Source of the DNA: Paragorgia papillata
Lineage: Eukaryota; Cnidaria; Anthozoa; Scleralcyonacea; Coralliidae
Reading direction: 5' to 3'
DNA length: 64,000 nucleotides
NCBI GenBank assembly: GCA_035771165.1
Contig: JAWNZC010000088.1
Coordinates: forward strand, 387,501-451,500
Program-made: the position numbers and the translations under genes
Shown here: piece by piece, positions 12,531 to 23,121 of the stretch
Layout: the number at the start of each line of letters is the position of its first letter
How positions within the stretch are numbered: the first letter of the stretch is position 1
Notes under the pieces: model-generated
Seen by the model: only the letters and a program-made list of their open reading frames with translations
Told to the model about the DNA's origin: nothing
Databases searched by the model: none

Positions 12531-12940
12531 AGTGCATTTGACACGAAAATCAAGTTTGTCTTATTGGAAAGAACACTTAAAATTGACAAAGTAACATCGT
12601 TTGCAGTTTTTGGTTTCTTTGCTTCGTTTTTGAGATATTTAAGTTTGTTTGATATTATGTAAATGTCATTGTTGTGATGTACACGTGCCAATGAGTTATC
12701 AGAGAAGGTTATGTATGTTTGCTATTGTCAAAAATCTACATTCGAATTAAGTTTGGTGAAACCTTCTCCAATAATTCATTGTGCACATGTACGTTACAAC
12801 ATGCAGTGACATTTGCATACCAAACAAACTCAAATATCTCAACAACGAAACAAAAACCTGAAAAAGATGTTACTTTGTAACATCATTTTAAGTGTTCTTT
12901 CAAATATATTAAGACAAAGCTAATTTTCGAGTCATGCACT
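12531..12940. mobile_element. Kolobok-like MITE, 410 bp, TTAA target duplication
   Basis: Bounded by TTAA at 12,527-12,530 and 12,941-12,944. Ends are AGTGCATTTGACACGAAAAT and the inverse of AGTGCATGACTCGAAAATTA, continuing into longer imperfect inverted arms (agaacacttaaaattgacaaagtaac / gttactttgtaacatcattttaagtgttct). The start AGTGC..TTGACAC.AAAA closely matches the ends of the autonomous Kolobok at 42,560-48,543, so the latter's family or a relative could have mobilised it. It sits in the intron of the DUF3987 pseudogene. Confidence 0.8.
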
Positions 12941-12965
12941 TTAAAACAAAGTCATGCAAATTAAT

Positions 12966-13042
12966 TTGTTTGTTTGTTTGTTTGTTTGTTTGTTTGTTTG
13001 TTTGTTTGTTTGTTTGTTTGTTTGTTTGTTTGTTTGTTTGTT
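12966..13042 (+). repeat. (TTTG)n microsatellite
   Basis: About 19 uninterrupted TTTG units. Because the period is 4 every frame stays open, which produces spurious VCLF-rich open frames. Not coding. Confidence 0.97.
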
Positions 13043-13077
13043 TACGTCCCTATATATACAACCTTTATATACTGGCT

Positions 13078-13371
13078 GGCATAGGCGTAGCAGCACAATG
13101 CTCTTTGGTGGTGGTGTGTGGGGGGGGGGGGGGGGGGAGGGAGGTTAAAAGATTTTGCCCGAAAAATTTATGGTTAAATACTAATTTTTAAGTCGTATTT
13201 TTCAGTGTTAGTTTAACGTATGAATTTTACTTGAACATTTCACAGCAATACGTGTCAAAATTGCCCAAAATTCCTAGCAGAAAGTGCCCGAATTTTCTTT
13301 CCTGAAATATTTTGGGAGGGCAATTTCTGCCCCCTGCCCCCATCCCCTCCCCCGCCTAATACGCCTATGTT
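13078..13371. mobile_element. Probable MITE with GCATAGGCGTA ends
   Basis: Short inverted ends GCATAGGCGTA and tacgcctatg flank ~290 bp containing a G-tract (13,117-13,137) near the left end and C-rich tracts near the right. Similar CGTA-rich ends occur on other MITEs. No target duplication could be fixed. Confidence 0.5.
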
Positions 13372-14540
13372 TACTGTTCATATTTTCGATTTTACATATT
13401 CGTATAATCTGGGTCTTCTTAGCAACATTGCAATATATTTTGTAGTTCCAAAATTTTATCTTTATGGACTTCTTTGCTGTCAAAGTTGGTAGCTATACTT
13501 GCCGGAAGTTACGTCGATATAGGGATGAGCTTTTGGAAAGAAAGAGTTTTGTATTTTACAATAGAACTACGCATCCCGCATCTTCCTCGTTATTTCTGTA
13601 TGTGTTCAATATTATAACAAAGAGAATTAAATGAGAAAGAGATGCGTAGTGTTGTAAAACTATTTCTCCTAAAATCTACGTCACTTCCATTAAGTAGTTA
13701 CCAACTTTGACAGCAAAAAAATCCATGAAGATGAAATGTTGGAACGACAAAATTCTATTGTAATTTTGTTCACTTAGAGAACCCAAAGATTACGAATATG
13801 TAAAATCCCGCAGGTGGGATATGCACTGTATTATGATTGGTCTGAATTAAGTGAAGCTACTATCGTGGCCAAAAATCTTTGGGAGATGTTGTGCAAATTG
13901 TCAAAATTGATTGGCGGCAATGATTGTTTAAATTCAAAATAATCGAAAAATTTCCAATTGCCGATAAAATGCCTGCAATTCCAAGTTGTGGACACTGGAC
14001 ACCCTATAATTTTAGTGGTAAAATTTAATCGGTGATTACAAATAGAAAGAAATGGGGGGAAATCAGAAAAAAGCACATGTATGTAACACATGGCCACTTT
14101 TATAACTTTTGTAGACATGCAAGATCAACCCTACCAACAAAGCAGTCAAGGTTGGTGTGACAGAAGAGCAGGTGAAAGATAAAATTTTGAGGATGAAAGG
14201 GCCTTTCACAACTGCTCGTCGTGTGTGCACCAGCTTTTCGTCAAAATGTCGCCCCATGGTTAACATTGTGCAAGCATCTATGGAGGCATTACAAGAGTCT
14301 GGTTTGGGGACATTTCAAGTTGTCAACAAACTGAAGGTATTCTACAAGAATTTGCCCAACTTAGATCTTCAAACAAAGTTGTCCAAATTCAACATTGCGT
14401 TGGAAGACTATTCATCTATCTTTGATATGGAAGATGATAAACTAACCAGGAGCAACATAGATATTATAATGGGTGGGCATCCATCTCGTGAAGCCCTTGA
14501 ACAATATCAGGAAGGAGACATACAGCCACAGCTAGTCTAA

Positions 14541-15470
14541 ATTGAATGGCTGACAGGGTTTACTCTTATCGATACGGCAATGATTAACGGCAATGATGGA
14601 GGTATTATTAATATCGATATAACTAAAATGCACAGAGCTACTATATATATCAAGATCTTTCATGTGGCCCACAAATATAGTTGTTAAAACTAACTGTTTC
14701 CCTCGAGAGCAGATATTAAGTGTATATAATGTTAGGATTCTCCGCAGTTATAAATAGTTCATGAGATCTATTTTTATAAGCATTTATAATAGGCAAACAA
14801 TACGAAAAATTGCGTATTGTTTATTTTTACTTCATTATATCTACATGGTGTCTCCGAAAATTATTTGTCTTAATAGTATATACATCAATCGCCAGGTAAA
14901 ACTAATCTATAAATATTTTCTAGTTCAAGTATTTTGCATGCTATATAAATCGTCTTCCTTGTTCAATTTCCGTCGAAAGGCAACGGAGGGGGAAATGGAA
15001 ATGCTACTACAGGCTATAAAGAACAAAGGCACTTAAATGTCGCTACATGTTTGTGACATGTAGACAGCAGTGGGTACGTGTTTATCAAATTATAAAATCG
15101 CTTAGAAAACAACCGTTTTTCATTGGTTTATTGTGTTTGACGTAGCTCAGAAACGAAAGAGTCGGTTCTAAAACCAATTTCAGTTGTCTTTGCGTGCGCG
15201 GTATAGATTCATCACGAACTGCAGGCATGGGAAAAGACTTTGCCCATGCCGGCTGTTCGTGATGAATCTATAGTCTACCGCACAATAGGGAATCTCGTTC
15301 AAAATTTAACTCCATACACTAAAAGATATTTAGCTTATACTACCACAAACTGATATTATTCACTCGGTCGATAAAAGTAGTTGACGCAATAATGCAAAAG
15401 GACGGGAAAATGGATAAAATAGTTAAAACAATTACTTATAGAGTTTTACGGACCATGCAATCATCAGACT
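14541..15470. other. Non-coding, with one hairpin
   Basis: AT-rich spacer. The short frame at 14,761-15,036 shows no family resemblance. The only strong structure is the long hairpin at 15,195-15,287. Confidence 0.5.
15195..15287. repeat. Long hairpin (~40-bp arms)
   Basis: TGCGCGGTATAGATTCATCA with CGAACTGCAGGCATGGG on the left arm is matched by cccatgccggctgttcgtgatgaatctata and taccgcac on the right, separated by a loop of about 10 bases (aaaagacttt). Arms differ by a few bases. It may be a very short foldback element or a structured transcript. Confidence 0.75.
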
Positions 15471-15975
15471 CAGTGGCGTAACGGAGGAAGACGGGGCCAT
15501 TAGGCATATTTGGTGTATATAGTGAACTCTATATATACCTGGAAGGCTGACTCCCAATCAAAAAGTGAGGCAAAACATGGCGGCAATGGGGAATTTTTGG
15601 ACGTCAGTTCTAGGCCCCTACGCGGTCATCTGGATGTCTATGGTGGCCCAGAAGTGCAACATCAATAATGAATCAAACACAAAGTTTAAATCTATGTTAA
15701 TTTTACCAAATATGTTACATCGAATCTTAAATTCACCGCACCAAATTCAAATTGCTCACGTCAAATTTAAATCGCTCACTTCAAATTCAAATTGCTCACA
15801 TCAAATTCAAATCGCTCACATCAAATTTAAATCGCTCACATCAAATTCAAATCGCTCACATCAAATTCAAATTGCTCACATCAAATTCAAATCGCTCACA
15901 TCAAATTCAAATCGCTCATCAACCGGTCAGCGGTAAATATTTTAGATATCGCTATACTTCATATAATGTATAGTT
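15471..15975 (+). repeat. Left terminal inverted repeat of the integrase/HECT element
   Basis: About 505 bp repeated in inverse at the other end. Includes gtgaggcaaaacatggcggcaatggg, ggacgtcagttctaggcccc and the subrepeat block at 15,737-15,920, and ends near ccggtcagcggtaaatattt. This would place the promoter of the transposase gene inside the terminal repeat. Confidence 0.85.
15737..15920 (+). repeat. Tandem ~20-bp subrepeats inside the terminal repeat (about 9 copies)
   Basis: Unit is roughly CAAATTCAAATCGCTCACAT with T/C variants. The right terminal repeat holds only about four inverted copies (22,727-22,800), so copy number changed after insertion or between ends. Such subterminal arrays often serve as multiple transposase binding sites; that role is inferred. 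Confidence 0.9.
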
Positions 15976-16144
15976 ATAACCGTACTATTATTGAAACAGG
16001 CTTGCATCCGTGCTCGCATCCAGCACAACTCAAACCCGAAAAGATCCGATCAGAATTAGAATTGAATGAATGGTTTAATCCCGACTTTCTTCAGAACATG
16101 TAATTCCGCATCCAATAATCATTCAAAAAACAAAACATGGCGTG

Positions 16145-17322
16145 ATGGCGTCTATATTGTGCTGCGAGGTATGTGGGGAAAATGTAGCTTTAGACGACAA
16201 ATTTTGTTCTCGCTGTGGTGAAAAACTACCTACAAAGGCACTTCAACTGAAGTATTACTTTTCACAAGGGTATGAATACGATGTAATACTGGAATTTTTA
16301 TCCAGGTTTCATGGAGTAACAATGTGTTTACGAACACTGAAAAACCGTCTCAAGATGCTTGGGCTTGGAAGGAAGTCAAAAGTATTCGACGAAGATCAGA
16401 TAAGGGCCCGAATACGACAGGAGATAGATGGTCCCGGTTGCATGGCGGGCTATAGAAGCATGTGGCACACTCTTCGCTGTGAAGGCTACTCAGAGAGTTG
16501 GATCCTGATGGGTGTGAAGAAAGACGTGCACACCGGCTTAAAAGATGAGCGTATATTAATCCAGGAGCCAATTTCTGTTGCACCTGGATGGATACGACAA
16601 AATAAAGCCCTATGGCTTTCCTATTCACGGTAGTATCGATGGTTTCAGCCGCAAAATGATGTGGTTAAAGCTGGCAAGATCAAGCAATAACCCAGAAGCG
16701 ATATTGAAGTTGTACCTAGATGCAGTCAGAGGAGCTGGTGGTTGCCCCAAGAAAGTACGTACTGATTATGGTACAGAGAATGGGTTAGTAGCAGCAAGCA
16801 CAATGCTGGTTTACCAGTGACATAGGTTCTCACATGTATGGTACATCACAACATAATCAGAGAATCGAGGCGTGGTGGTCTTTCTTTAGGCGTAGCAGAA
16901 TGACATGGTGGATAAACTTTTTCAAAGATTTGATTGAACGTTCAATATGCACCACTGGGAACCAGCTCGAGATGGAATGTCTGTGGTTCTGCTTTGCCAG
17001 TCTTATTCAGCAAGATTTAAACCACGTCAAAGATCACTGGAATTCGCACTACATCCGTAGCTCACGTCACGAGACCGTCTCTGGAAGACCTAATGAACTA
17101 TTCTACTTACCTGAGATACATGGTGCACAGAACTTTCTACAGCCAGTCAATGCAAATCAATGTCAGCATGTAGAAGAAAACCACATCACTGCAGAAGAAA
17201 CAAATGAGTTCCAAGAATACTTCAGTTATGTTATGGAGCAGTCCACCCTAAGTGCTCCTCAAACCTGGAGAGAGGGTTTGGATTTATATAATCACCTTTT
17301 ATTTTATGCAAACGGACAGTGA
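16145..17322 (+). pseudogene. Zinc-ribbon + integrase-core transposase, frameshifted
   Basis: The ATG at 16,145 begins MASILCCEVCGENV; two CxxC pairs (CEVCGENV, CSRCGEKL) form a zinc ribbon. A helix-turn-helix-like segment (VTMCLRTLKNRLKMLG) follows, then the integrase (rve-type) DDE core: HLDGYDKIKPYGFPIHGSID with first Asp, KVRTDYGTENG with second Asp, and HNQRIEAWWSFFRR with the Glu. The C-terminal part (MECLWFCFASLI, KDHWNSHYIRSSRH) is intact to the stop at 17,322. Lesions: frameshifts near 16,490, 16,575 and 16,800 and a stop in the RRAHRLKR-AYINPG segment. Its product would cut and join the element ends, but this copy is dead. The HECT gene converges 512 bp downstream. Confidence 0.85.
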
Positions 17323-17834
17323 AAGATCAATAAATCAAACCTGTCATAAAGCTGCATGCCTTACAAGTCAACAGAAGTCGATAAGTATCTTTACAGCACA
17401 TCCAGTCTAACCAAGGTTACTAAGAGTTACTGTAATACATGTAATCATTTGAGAGTGATAACAAGTTGCTCTTTGGTTGGATAATGAACCTACACTAACA
17501 CTAGTGACCTTGGTTAGACTTGACATGCTGTAGTATACATGTAGTATACATGATATATACAAAAAGATATTCAATTTCAGTAGAACTGGACAAACAGTTC
17601 CATTGTCTAAAGAGAGCTAAATTTGACTTGAACATAGTAATAAAAATAAACCTAAATTATCAAGCAATGTATTAAAACAACAACTTGTAATATAATTTAT
17701 AGTGTTGTCAAACGTCACTTTTATAATATAAAAATAACAAAACATAAAGAAGTATAAAATGTAAACAGAACTTTATACAAGAGTCTATAAAGTGTTGCTC
17801 TTGTCAAATTACTCAGATATCATGTTTTAGCAAT
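17323..17834. other. Intergenic between convergent genes, with a small foldback
   Basis: Holds the 3' ends of the transposase and HECT genes. Inverted motifs ccagtctaaccaaggttact and agtgaccttggttagactt (about 17,402-17,522) form a ~120-bp foldback, probably a MITE. The rest is AT-rich. Confidence 0.6.
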
Positions 17835-20491
17835 TTACGCATTTGCAAAAGCACCTCCTTTGCAATAAGCAAGCAGAAAAATATTGCGAAATTGGGTACT
17901 GTCGGTCATGTGAGCAACAGGAAACGCGATCACTCTGCCACAGGCTCTAACTGTTGGAAAACAAATAGTGTGGTCTGGGTTACGTGACATGCATTCATGC
18001 TCAAATTCAACTGTAATTGAGTGGGTTTCCATTCAGGGGCTTATGCTGTTGCCCTGTCAACCAACCAAGAACACTGGATGGTGTTATATTGGCAATCTCA
18101 AATTTAGCAGTGTCCTCGGGCGACTTAACTACATCATCGGGCAACTTCTGCTCTGCTGGGTCTTCCTCAGCCCATGCTATGGCCTCAGCGTAGCCAGTGA
18201 TGGATTCATCTTCAAGGCTCATCAGGAAATCTTGAAGGTTATCCATGATCTGTTCCTCATGGGTCTTTTTAGAGGAACCTTCTAGTGAATACTCAGGGCA
18301 CATCAGTGAAAAGACATAATTCGCATCCACCACATCCTCGTCTTCTCCTTTGACAAACAGGGGCTTGGTAATACCAGGATTGACCCTAATAGCTTCAATT
18401 ACACCAAACAGCTTCATACCTTCTGCAAATTATTTTAGATATAGTAACCTCTTTGCAATCATATTGACCATTATTGTGCCAGCAATACCTTCCTTATGTT
18501 CATCATCAATGACCCCTGTGTAGCCATTGTCAATGATGAAATCTTGGTGTGCGGTTACATCATCCTTCACTCTGTTCAGAATTTGCACGTCAGATTCGGT
18601 GAGATGCTCTTCTGGATTTAAAGCAGCCACATCAACATTTGGGTCAACAAGCATCTTGAACACATTTTCATGTAGAAAACGTGGAGGTGGGCCCCCTTGC
18701 ACAACTGACGTTGCAACCAATTCGCCACATGATCGAAACTTTCCGTTTTGGATGTTGTACACAGAATCGACAGGTGCACCATTGGGAAACATAGCAGCTC
18801 CCAATTCTGGAATGGTTTTTGCTAAACATTCCTTCGACATGGCACCACTGTCAATGCCGTTTTCACCAACATATTTGACACGCAGAACTTTCTCAGGCGA
18901 GTTTCTCTTACATTCTCTTTGCCATAATGTCAGCACCCTTTCAAATGTGATTCCTCTTCTTATTACAAGGAAAAACTGACCTGACTTATCTACGTGCCCT
19001 TCTAAAGACTTTATTACACTTGGGAGGTCAGCACATTTACTTGAATCTACATTTCCATCTTCTTTGATTCCATCCTCAATTTCAATGATTGGATGACTAT
19101 CAAGTTCCAACTGCAGTTCTCTGGCAAGCATCTCATCCCTGCTTATTACATCCCTGCGTACATGTAACTTCAGATGCACTATAGTTAGAACCATCCTCTG
19201 GCTCCTGTTTAACTCTCTTAGCACCAGTTGGACCTGACTCCACAACATAATTCACAGCATTGTCATCAGCATTGAAGTACTCTTCCAGTGTATGCATTTT
19301 ACCAGTACTACTTGTACCAGGTAAGCCAGGGCTTGGACTCGCGAGACTCCCCTCCTCAATGTCTTCATCTTCACCTTCAAATTTATGATAGTCACTTCTC
19401 GTGCAGAGGTATAAGATTATTTTGTTGTAATCTTTACCAAGTTCCTCCCTGTATCTCTTAAGGGAAAACAATTCTTGATAGGATCCAGGAAGAAACAATG
19501 CCTCTTTGCAATTTTCTAGCAAGAGCATGTAATCTTCTTCATCATCGAAGCAGTCACTATGGAAAGATCGCCACTTCTTAACAGCCTTTTCAAGCAGAGA
19601 AGAATATGGTTCTGTACTCGAAACTACAAGGGCCATTCTTTTCCCTCTTTTTGGCTTCAATTTATTTTCTTTGGTGTGCCATTCATAAAGGCCAATTGTT
19701 ATCGTCACACTACTTTCGTTGGACTTGGACTTTGATTTGTTCCCCACTGGTTTAGAAACCAAAGATTTCCACTGTTTACCTTTTGCTTTCCGATAGTCTT
19801 CAAAAGACATCACTTTTTTAGCAGCACTTACTCTATTGGAATCATTTCCCAAAGGTGACGGGGTTGATGTGGAAGCATCTATCAGAAAAAATTAGTTGGA
19901 TAAGTTTGATGAAATTTTGCAGGTTACAGCAATTATGTCTTTGATTTAAAGTATTTTTGAATACTTAATTGATACGGTGCTGTGAGACATGCTTGAATTT
20001 TATATTAATTTATATTTTAATGCTAAAATAGATTGTTTTGAATACAATAAATATAACTAAAAGCTTCCTTATGTATCTTATGCACCTATCAATGTTAGTC
20101 CCGAGGGGGGGGGGGGGGTCGGGTAAGGGGTGGTGTTTTGATCAAAACGCATGTCCCCAGGGTCGAGATTTTGACACTGAATTCTCCCCGAGGGTGGGGT
20201 ACTTTGGTCAATTTTGATTGTAGCCGAGGAAGACTGGGCATGAGTTTGTTGCTGCTAGCGCTTCGATCTGCTGTCAAAATGGAGTCGTCACAAGAGCCCG
20301 AGGTAATTTAAGCATATCCAACACCTTATTAAGTTTAATATATGCATCTGTTGATATTTATCAGTGCATCAGTGACGAAATATTTATAATTTCTTATCTT
20401 TTGATTCTTTTTTGCACAATATTACTGTAAAAACCCATTGATCTTTTGAGATGTCTGTTGACAAAATCTGTAGTCTGTGGAGAAATGTATC

Positions 20492-21889
20492 TGTTAAGTA
20501 TTAAACCTGTATCCAACAAAACTGGTGATGAACTAGTATGTAAGCTCAACAAATCTTTATATGGGCTTAAACAGAGTGGACGGAATTGGAATGGTGTCCT
20601 CCATTCATTTCTCATTAGTGATGGGTTCACTCAATCTCAATCTGATACTTGTGTGTATACTAAGATATCTAACAATTCTATGACAATTTTGATTATTTGG
20701 GTGGATGACATAATAATTGCATCCAATTGCCAAGAAAATTTGGTGAATGTGAAAGCAAATCTTAGTAAAAGATTTCAAATGAAGGATCTTGGTAAATTGT
20801 CGTACTTTCTTGGGATTGATTTTATCTGTAAGGATGATTCCATTGAAATGAATCAAACAAACTACATTGAAAAAATGTTACTTAAGTTTACTATGCAGGA
20901 TGCTAAACCTAGATCAACTCCTTGTGAGGTATCGGTCAAAGCTGGTACGGAAAGTGAAGAACCAGTTGACAATAGATTGTACAGAGAGATGGTAGGTAGT
21001 TTAGTCTATGTGATGACAGCTACTCGACCTGATCTATCATTTGTTGTCACAAAGCTCTCTCAATGCCTAGCTACTCCAACGACTTCCAACATGATTATGG
21101 CTAAGCATGTCCTTAGGTACCTTAAAGGTACTATCCACAAAGGTCTCATATTTAGGAAGAGTGAAAAGCCACTCAACTTGATTGTTTTTTGTGATGCAGA
21201 CTGGGGTGGATGTAATGATAGAAGAAGCATTACTGGGTATGGTTACATGCTGTCAGAGAAAGGCCCCTTAATTTCGTGGAAGAGTAGGAAACAGCCTACT
21301 GTAGCTTTGTCAACCTGCAAAGCTGAGTATATGTCCCTTTCCTCTGCCGTACAGGAGAGCAAATATCTTTCACAGTTCCTAAAAGGTCTTTTAGGCAGTG
21401 ATAGGTTTAATTCAGTCACACTAAATTGTGACAACCAAGGCGCAATAGCTTTATCGAAAAACCCAGTTCACCACAATAGATCTAAGCATATAGATATTAT
21501 GTATCATTTCATTAGATTTGAAATCCAAAGTAAGTTCCTATTTTTACAGTACATTAGTACACAAGATAATTTAGCTGATGTGTTCACAAAAGCTGTAACA
21601 GGACCGAAATTAAAAACATTTGTAGCATTACTTTTAGGGATATAACTTTGTAAAAATAAACAACTTTAATCATTTTCTGTTTAAGAGGGGGTGTTAAGTA
21701 TTAAACCTCAATTGTATGTATTAGTAATCATATGTCAATCACGTGCAGTAGTTATACTTAACATATCACGTGATCTGACCACATTGTAACACTTGTCTTT
21801 ATCTATTGCTAAATGTAGTTTCTCGTTCTCGTTCTCGTTCTTGTTCAATAAAGATTAAGTAAATCACTTCTTTGTGTGATAATATACCA
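20492..21889 (+). mobile_element. Copia-type LTR retrotransposon remnant (RT end + RNase H + 3' LTR)
   Basis: The open frame (to 21,645) encodes the C-terminal half of a Copia polymerase: LVCKLNKSLYGLKQSGRNWN, the RT active site in IIWVDDIIIAS (WVDD instead of the usual YVDD), RYLKGT and TRPDLSF motifs, then RNase H with CDADWGG, AEYMSL, CDNQGAI and HIDIMYHF. A polypurine tract (aagaggggg) precedes the LTR, which begins TGTTAAGTATTAAACCT at 21,692 and ends near ACCA at 21,889. The same 17-base LTR start occurs at 20,492 and is followed directly by the RT region, so gag, protease, integrase and most of the 5' LTR were lost. The preserved frame is nevertheless open over ~390 codons. Confidence 0.92.
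21692..21889 (+). repeat. 3' LTR of the Copia remnant (~198 bp)
   Basis: Starts TGTTAAGT after the polypurine tract and contains a run of tctcgttctcgttctcg and a polyadenylation signal AATAAA (21,847). Ends in CA near 21,889. The exact 3' edge could be a few bases further on. Confidence 0.75.
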
Positions 21890-22325
21890 CCGTCATGGCG
21901 ACATCCTTAACAATATCATCTCACTTTTGGTTTATACGTATATTTACTTGTCGTAGCACAGCTAATAGGGTGGGGAATTTGATAAATTTGACCTGGAATT
22001 TTGTCCCAAGGGAGTGGCATTTGAAAATTTTTAACGATAAAATGTCAAATCCCGACCCCCCCCCCCCCCCCCCGACCCCTCCCTCGGGACTAACATTGAT
22101 AGGTGCATTACTATCATGGCCAAGCTTAAGCAGACAGGAAGAGGCATTGTGCAAGGGGAAAATTTGGTGGGAATCAAGACAAAGTTTTGAAAAAAGAAGC
22201 AAACGGTAACAATTAGAAAAGGCTAACTCAAATGTAAAATATACATGTACTGTATATATATAAAAGCTACGCAAAGGTGCACCAATACCTGGTAATAATA
22301 AATTGGCTGATCCAGGCTAGCACTA

Positions 22326-22413
22326 ACACAACACAACACAACACAACACAACACAACACAACACAACACAACACAACACAACACAACACAACACAACACA
22401 ACACAACACAACA
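22326..22413 (+). repeat. (ACAAC)n microsatellite
   Basis: About 17 pure five-base units (acaca/acaac register). Generates open frames on both strands that are not genes. Confidence 0.97.
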
Positions 22414-22896
22414 CAGAGACAGGGTCAGTGTTTTTATTCTCAGCGTGACAGACCTTATTCTAGGGTAGGTAAAGTACTACACTATTTTATACGTACCTGC
22501 AGCCAAAGCAGCAGCCCCACATTTCGGGCAAAAATTAGCCTCCAAATGTAGCTTCTCGCCACATGATTGGCAAAACATTCTTTATTTTTATAATGGCTTC
22601 ATGTACGTCAACAAAAGAGAGGTCCACCGTAGATCAATTCACGTTTCTAATACCTTAGTACGGTATAACTGTGCATTATATGAAGTATAGCGCTATCTGA
22701 CATATTTACCGCTGACCGGTTGATGAGCGATTTGAATTTGATGTGAGCGATTTAAATTTGATGTGAGCCATTTGAATTTGATGTGAGCGATTTAAGATTC
22801 GATGTAACATATTTGGTAAAATTAACATAGATTTAAACTTTGTGTTTGATTCATTATTGATGTTGCACTTCTGGGCCACCGTAGATGTCAGTCTTA

Positions 22897-23121
22897 AGCC
22901 CTAATCAAACAAGAACGCAAGTCATCGCAAGTTGGCAGTCACGCTATCTCAGCCAGCCTCTCTGAATAGTTTCCCGAAAATATCATGTACCGTGACAAAG
23001 TTAAAACTTGTTTAAAACACTCATGAAACCTTTATTTTGTTAATTTTGGGGAGTTCGACGACCGCCACAGAAATTCTGACTGCCAACTTGCGATGACTCG
23101 CGTTCTCGTTTGATTAGGGCT
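22897..23121. mobile_element. MITE, 225 bp, inside the right terminal repeat
   Basis: Terminal inverted repeats AGCCCTAATCAAACAAGAAC with GCAAGTCATCGCAAGTTGGC / gccaacttgcgatgactcgcgttctcgtttgattagggct, about 44 bp with few mismatches. No coding capacity. Confidence 0.85.

Larger units (their letters stand above)
10742..14540 (+). pseudogene. DUF3987-like P-loop ATPase gene with two in-frame stops, two exons
   Basis: Exon 1 (10,742-11,851) stays in one frame throughout but contains TAG at 11,096 and TAA at 11,348. It encodes a P-loop ATPase with APSGSGKTPACH (Walker A) about 100 residues in and ILCVDEAQSFL (Walker B), resembling the DUF3987 helicase/primase-associated ATPases. The second stop interrupts SARLSLLAFPTPR-FFGKVWPKI, where Gln is expected. 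The exon ends at a canonical GTAAGA donor. The second exon begins after tttgtag at ~14,114 and reads CKINPTNKAVKVGVTEEQVK, then a charged tail ending LEQYQEGDIQPQLV and a stop at 14,540. The 2.3 kb intron holds a Kolobok-type MITE, a TTTG microsatellite and another MITE. Probably a recently inactivated element-derived gene. The family call is moderately sure and the function inferred. Confidence 0.6.
20083..22114. mobile_element. G-tract-ended DNA element nested in the HECT intron
   Basis: Inverted ends TGCACCTATCAATGTTAGTC + CCGAGGGG... and its complement (ccctccctcgggactaacattgataggtgca) flank ~2 kb. TTA abuts both ends, a 3-bp duplication compatible with a PIF/Harbinger-type element. A G-tract of ~14 lies just inside each end. 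Left of the Copia remnant is a possible start (MESSQEPE, 20,279) and splice donor (gaggtaatt). The centre is taken up by the Copia remnant. Confidence 0.7.
17835..22578 (-). pseudogene. Zinc-ribbon + HECT E3 ubiquitin ligase gene of the 15.5-24.4 kb element, broken
   Basis: The first exon (22,578-22,497) starts MFCQSCGEKLHLEANFCPKC, a zinc ribbon, and ends at a GTACGT donor. The next exon begins after ctgatag at 19,878 and joins in phase (ALAADASTSTPSPLGND). It carries a 5'-variable region and, after a frameshift near 19,160, the HECT N-lobe (VLRVKYVGENGIDSGAMSKECLAKTIP spread over 18,950-18,820). The last exon (18,422-17,835) holds the rest of the HECT domain, with a frameshift near 18,020 before the C-lobe HTICFPTVRACGRVIAFPV; the Cys of RAC aligns with the HECT catalytic Cys. 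HECT ligases accept ubiquitin on that Cys and pass it to substrates. The first intron was enlarged by the nested elements at 20.1-22.4 kb. Pseudogene because of the two frameshifts. Confidence 0.82.

Noticed and set aside
12934..13191. VCLF-repeat open frames, here and at 58,007-58,347
   Set aside because: They arise from (TTTG)n and (AAAC)n microsatellites whose period keeps all frames open.
14761..15036. Membrane-protein-like 91-codon frame
   Set aside because: Hydrophobicity comes from AT-rich composition. There is no family resemblance, no conserved start and no splice context.
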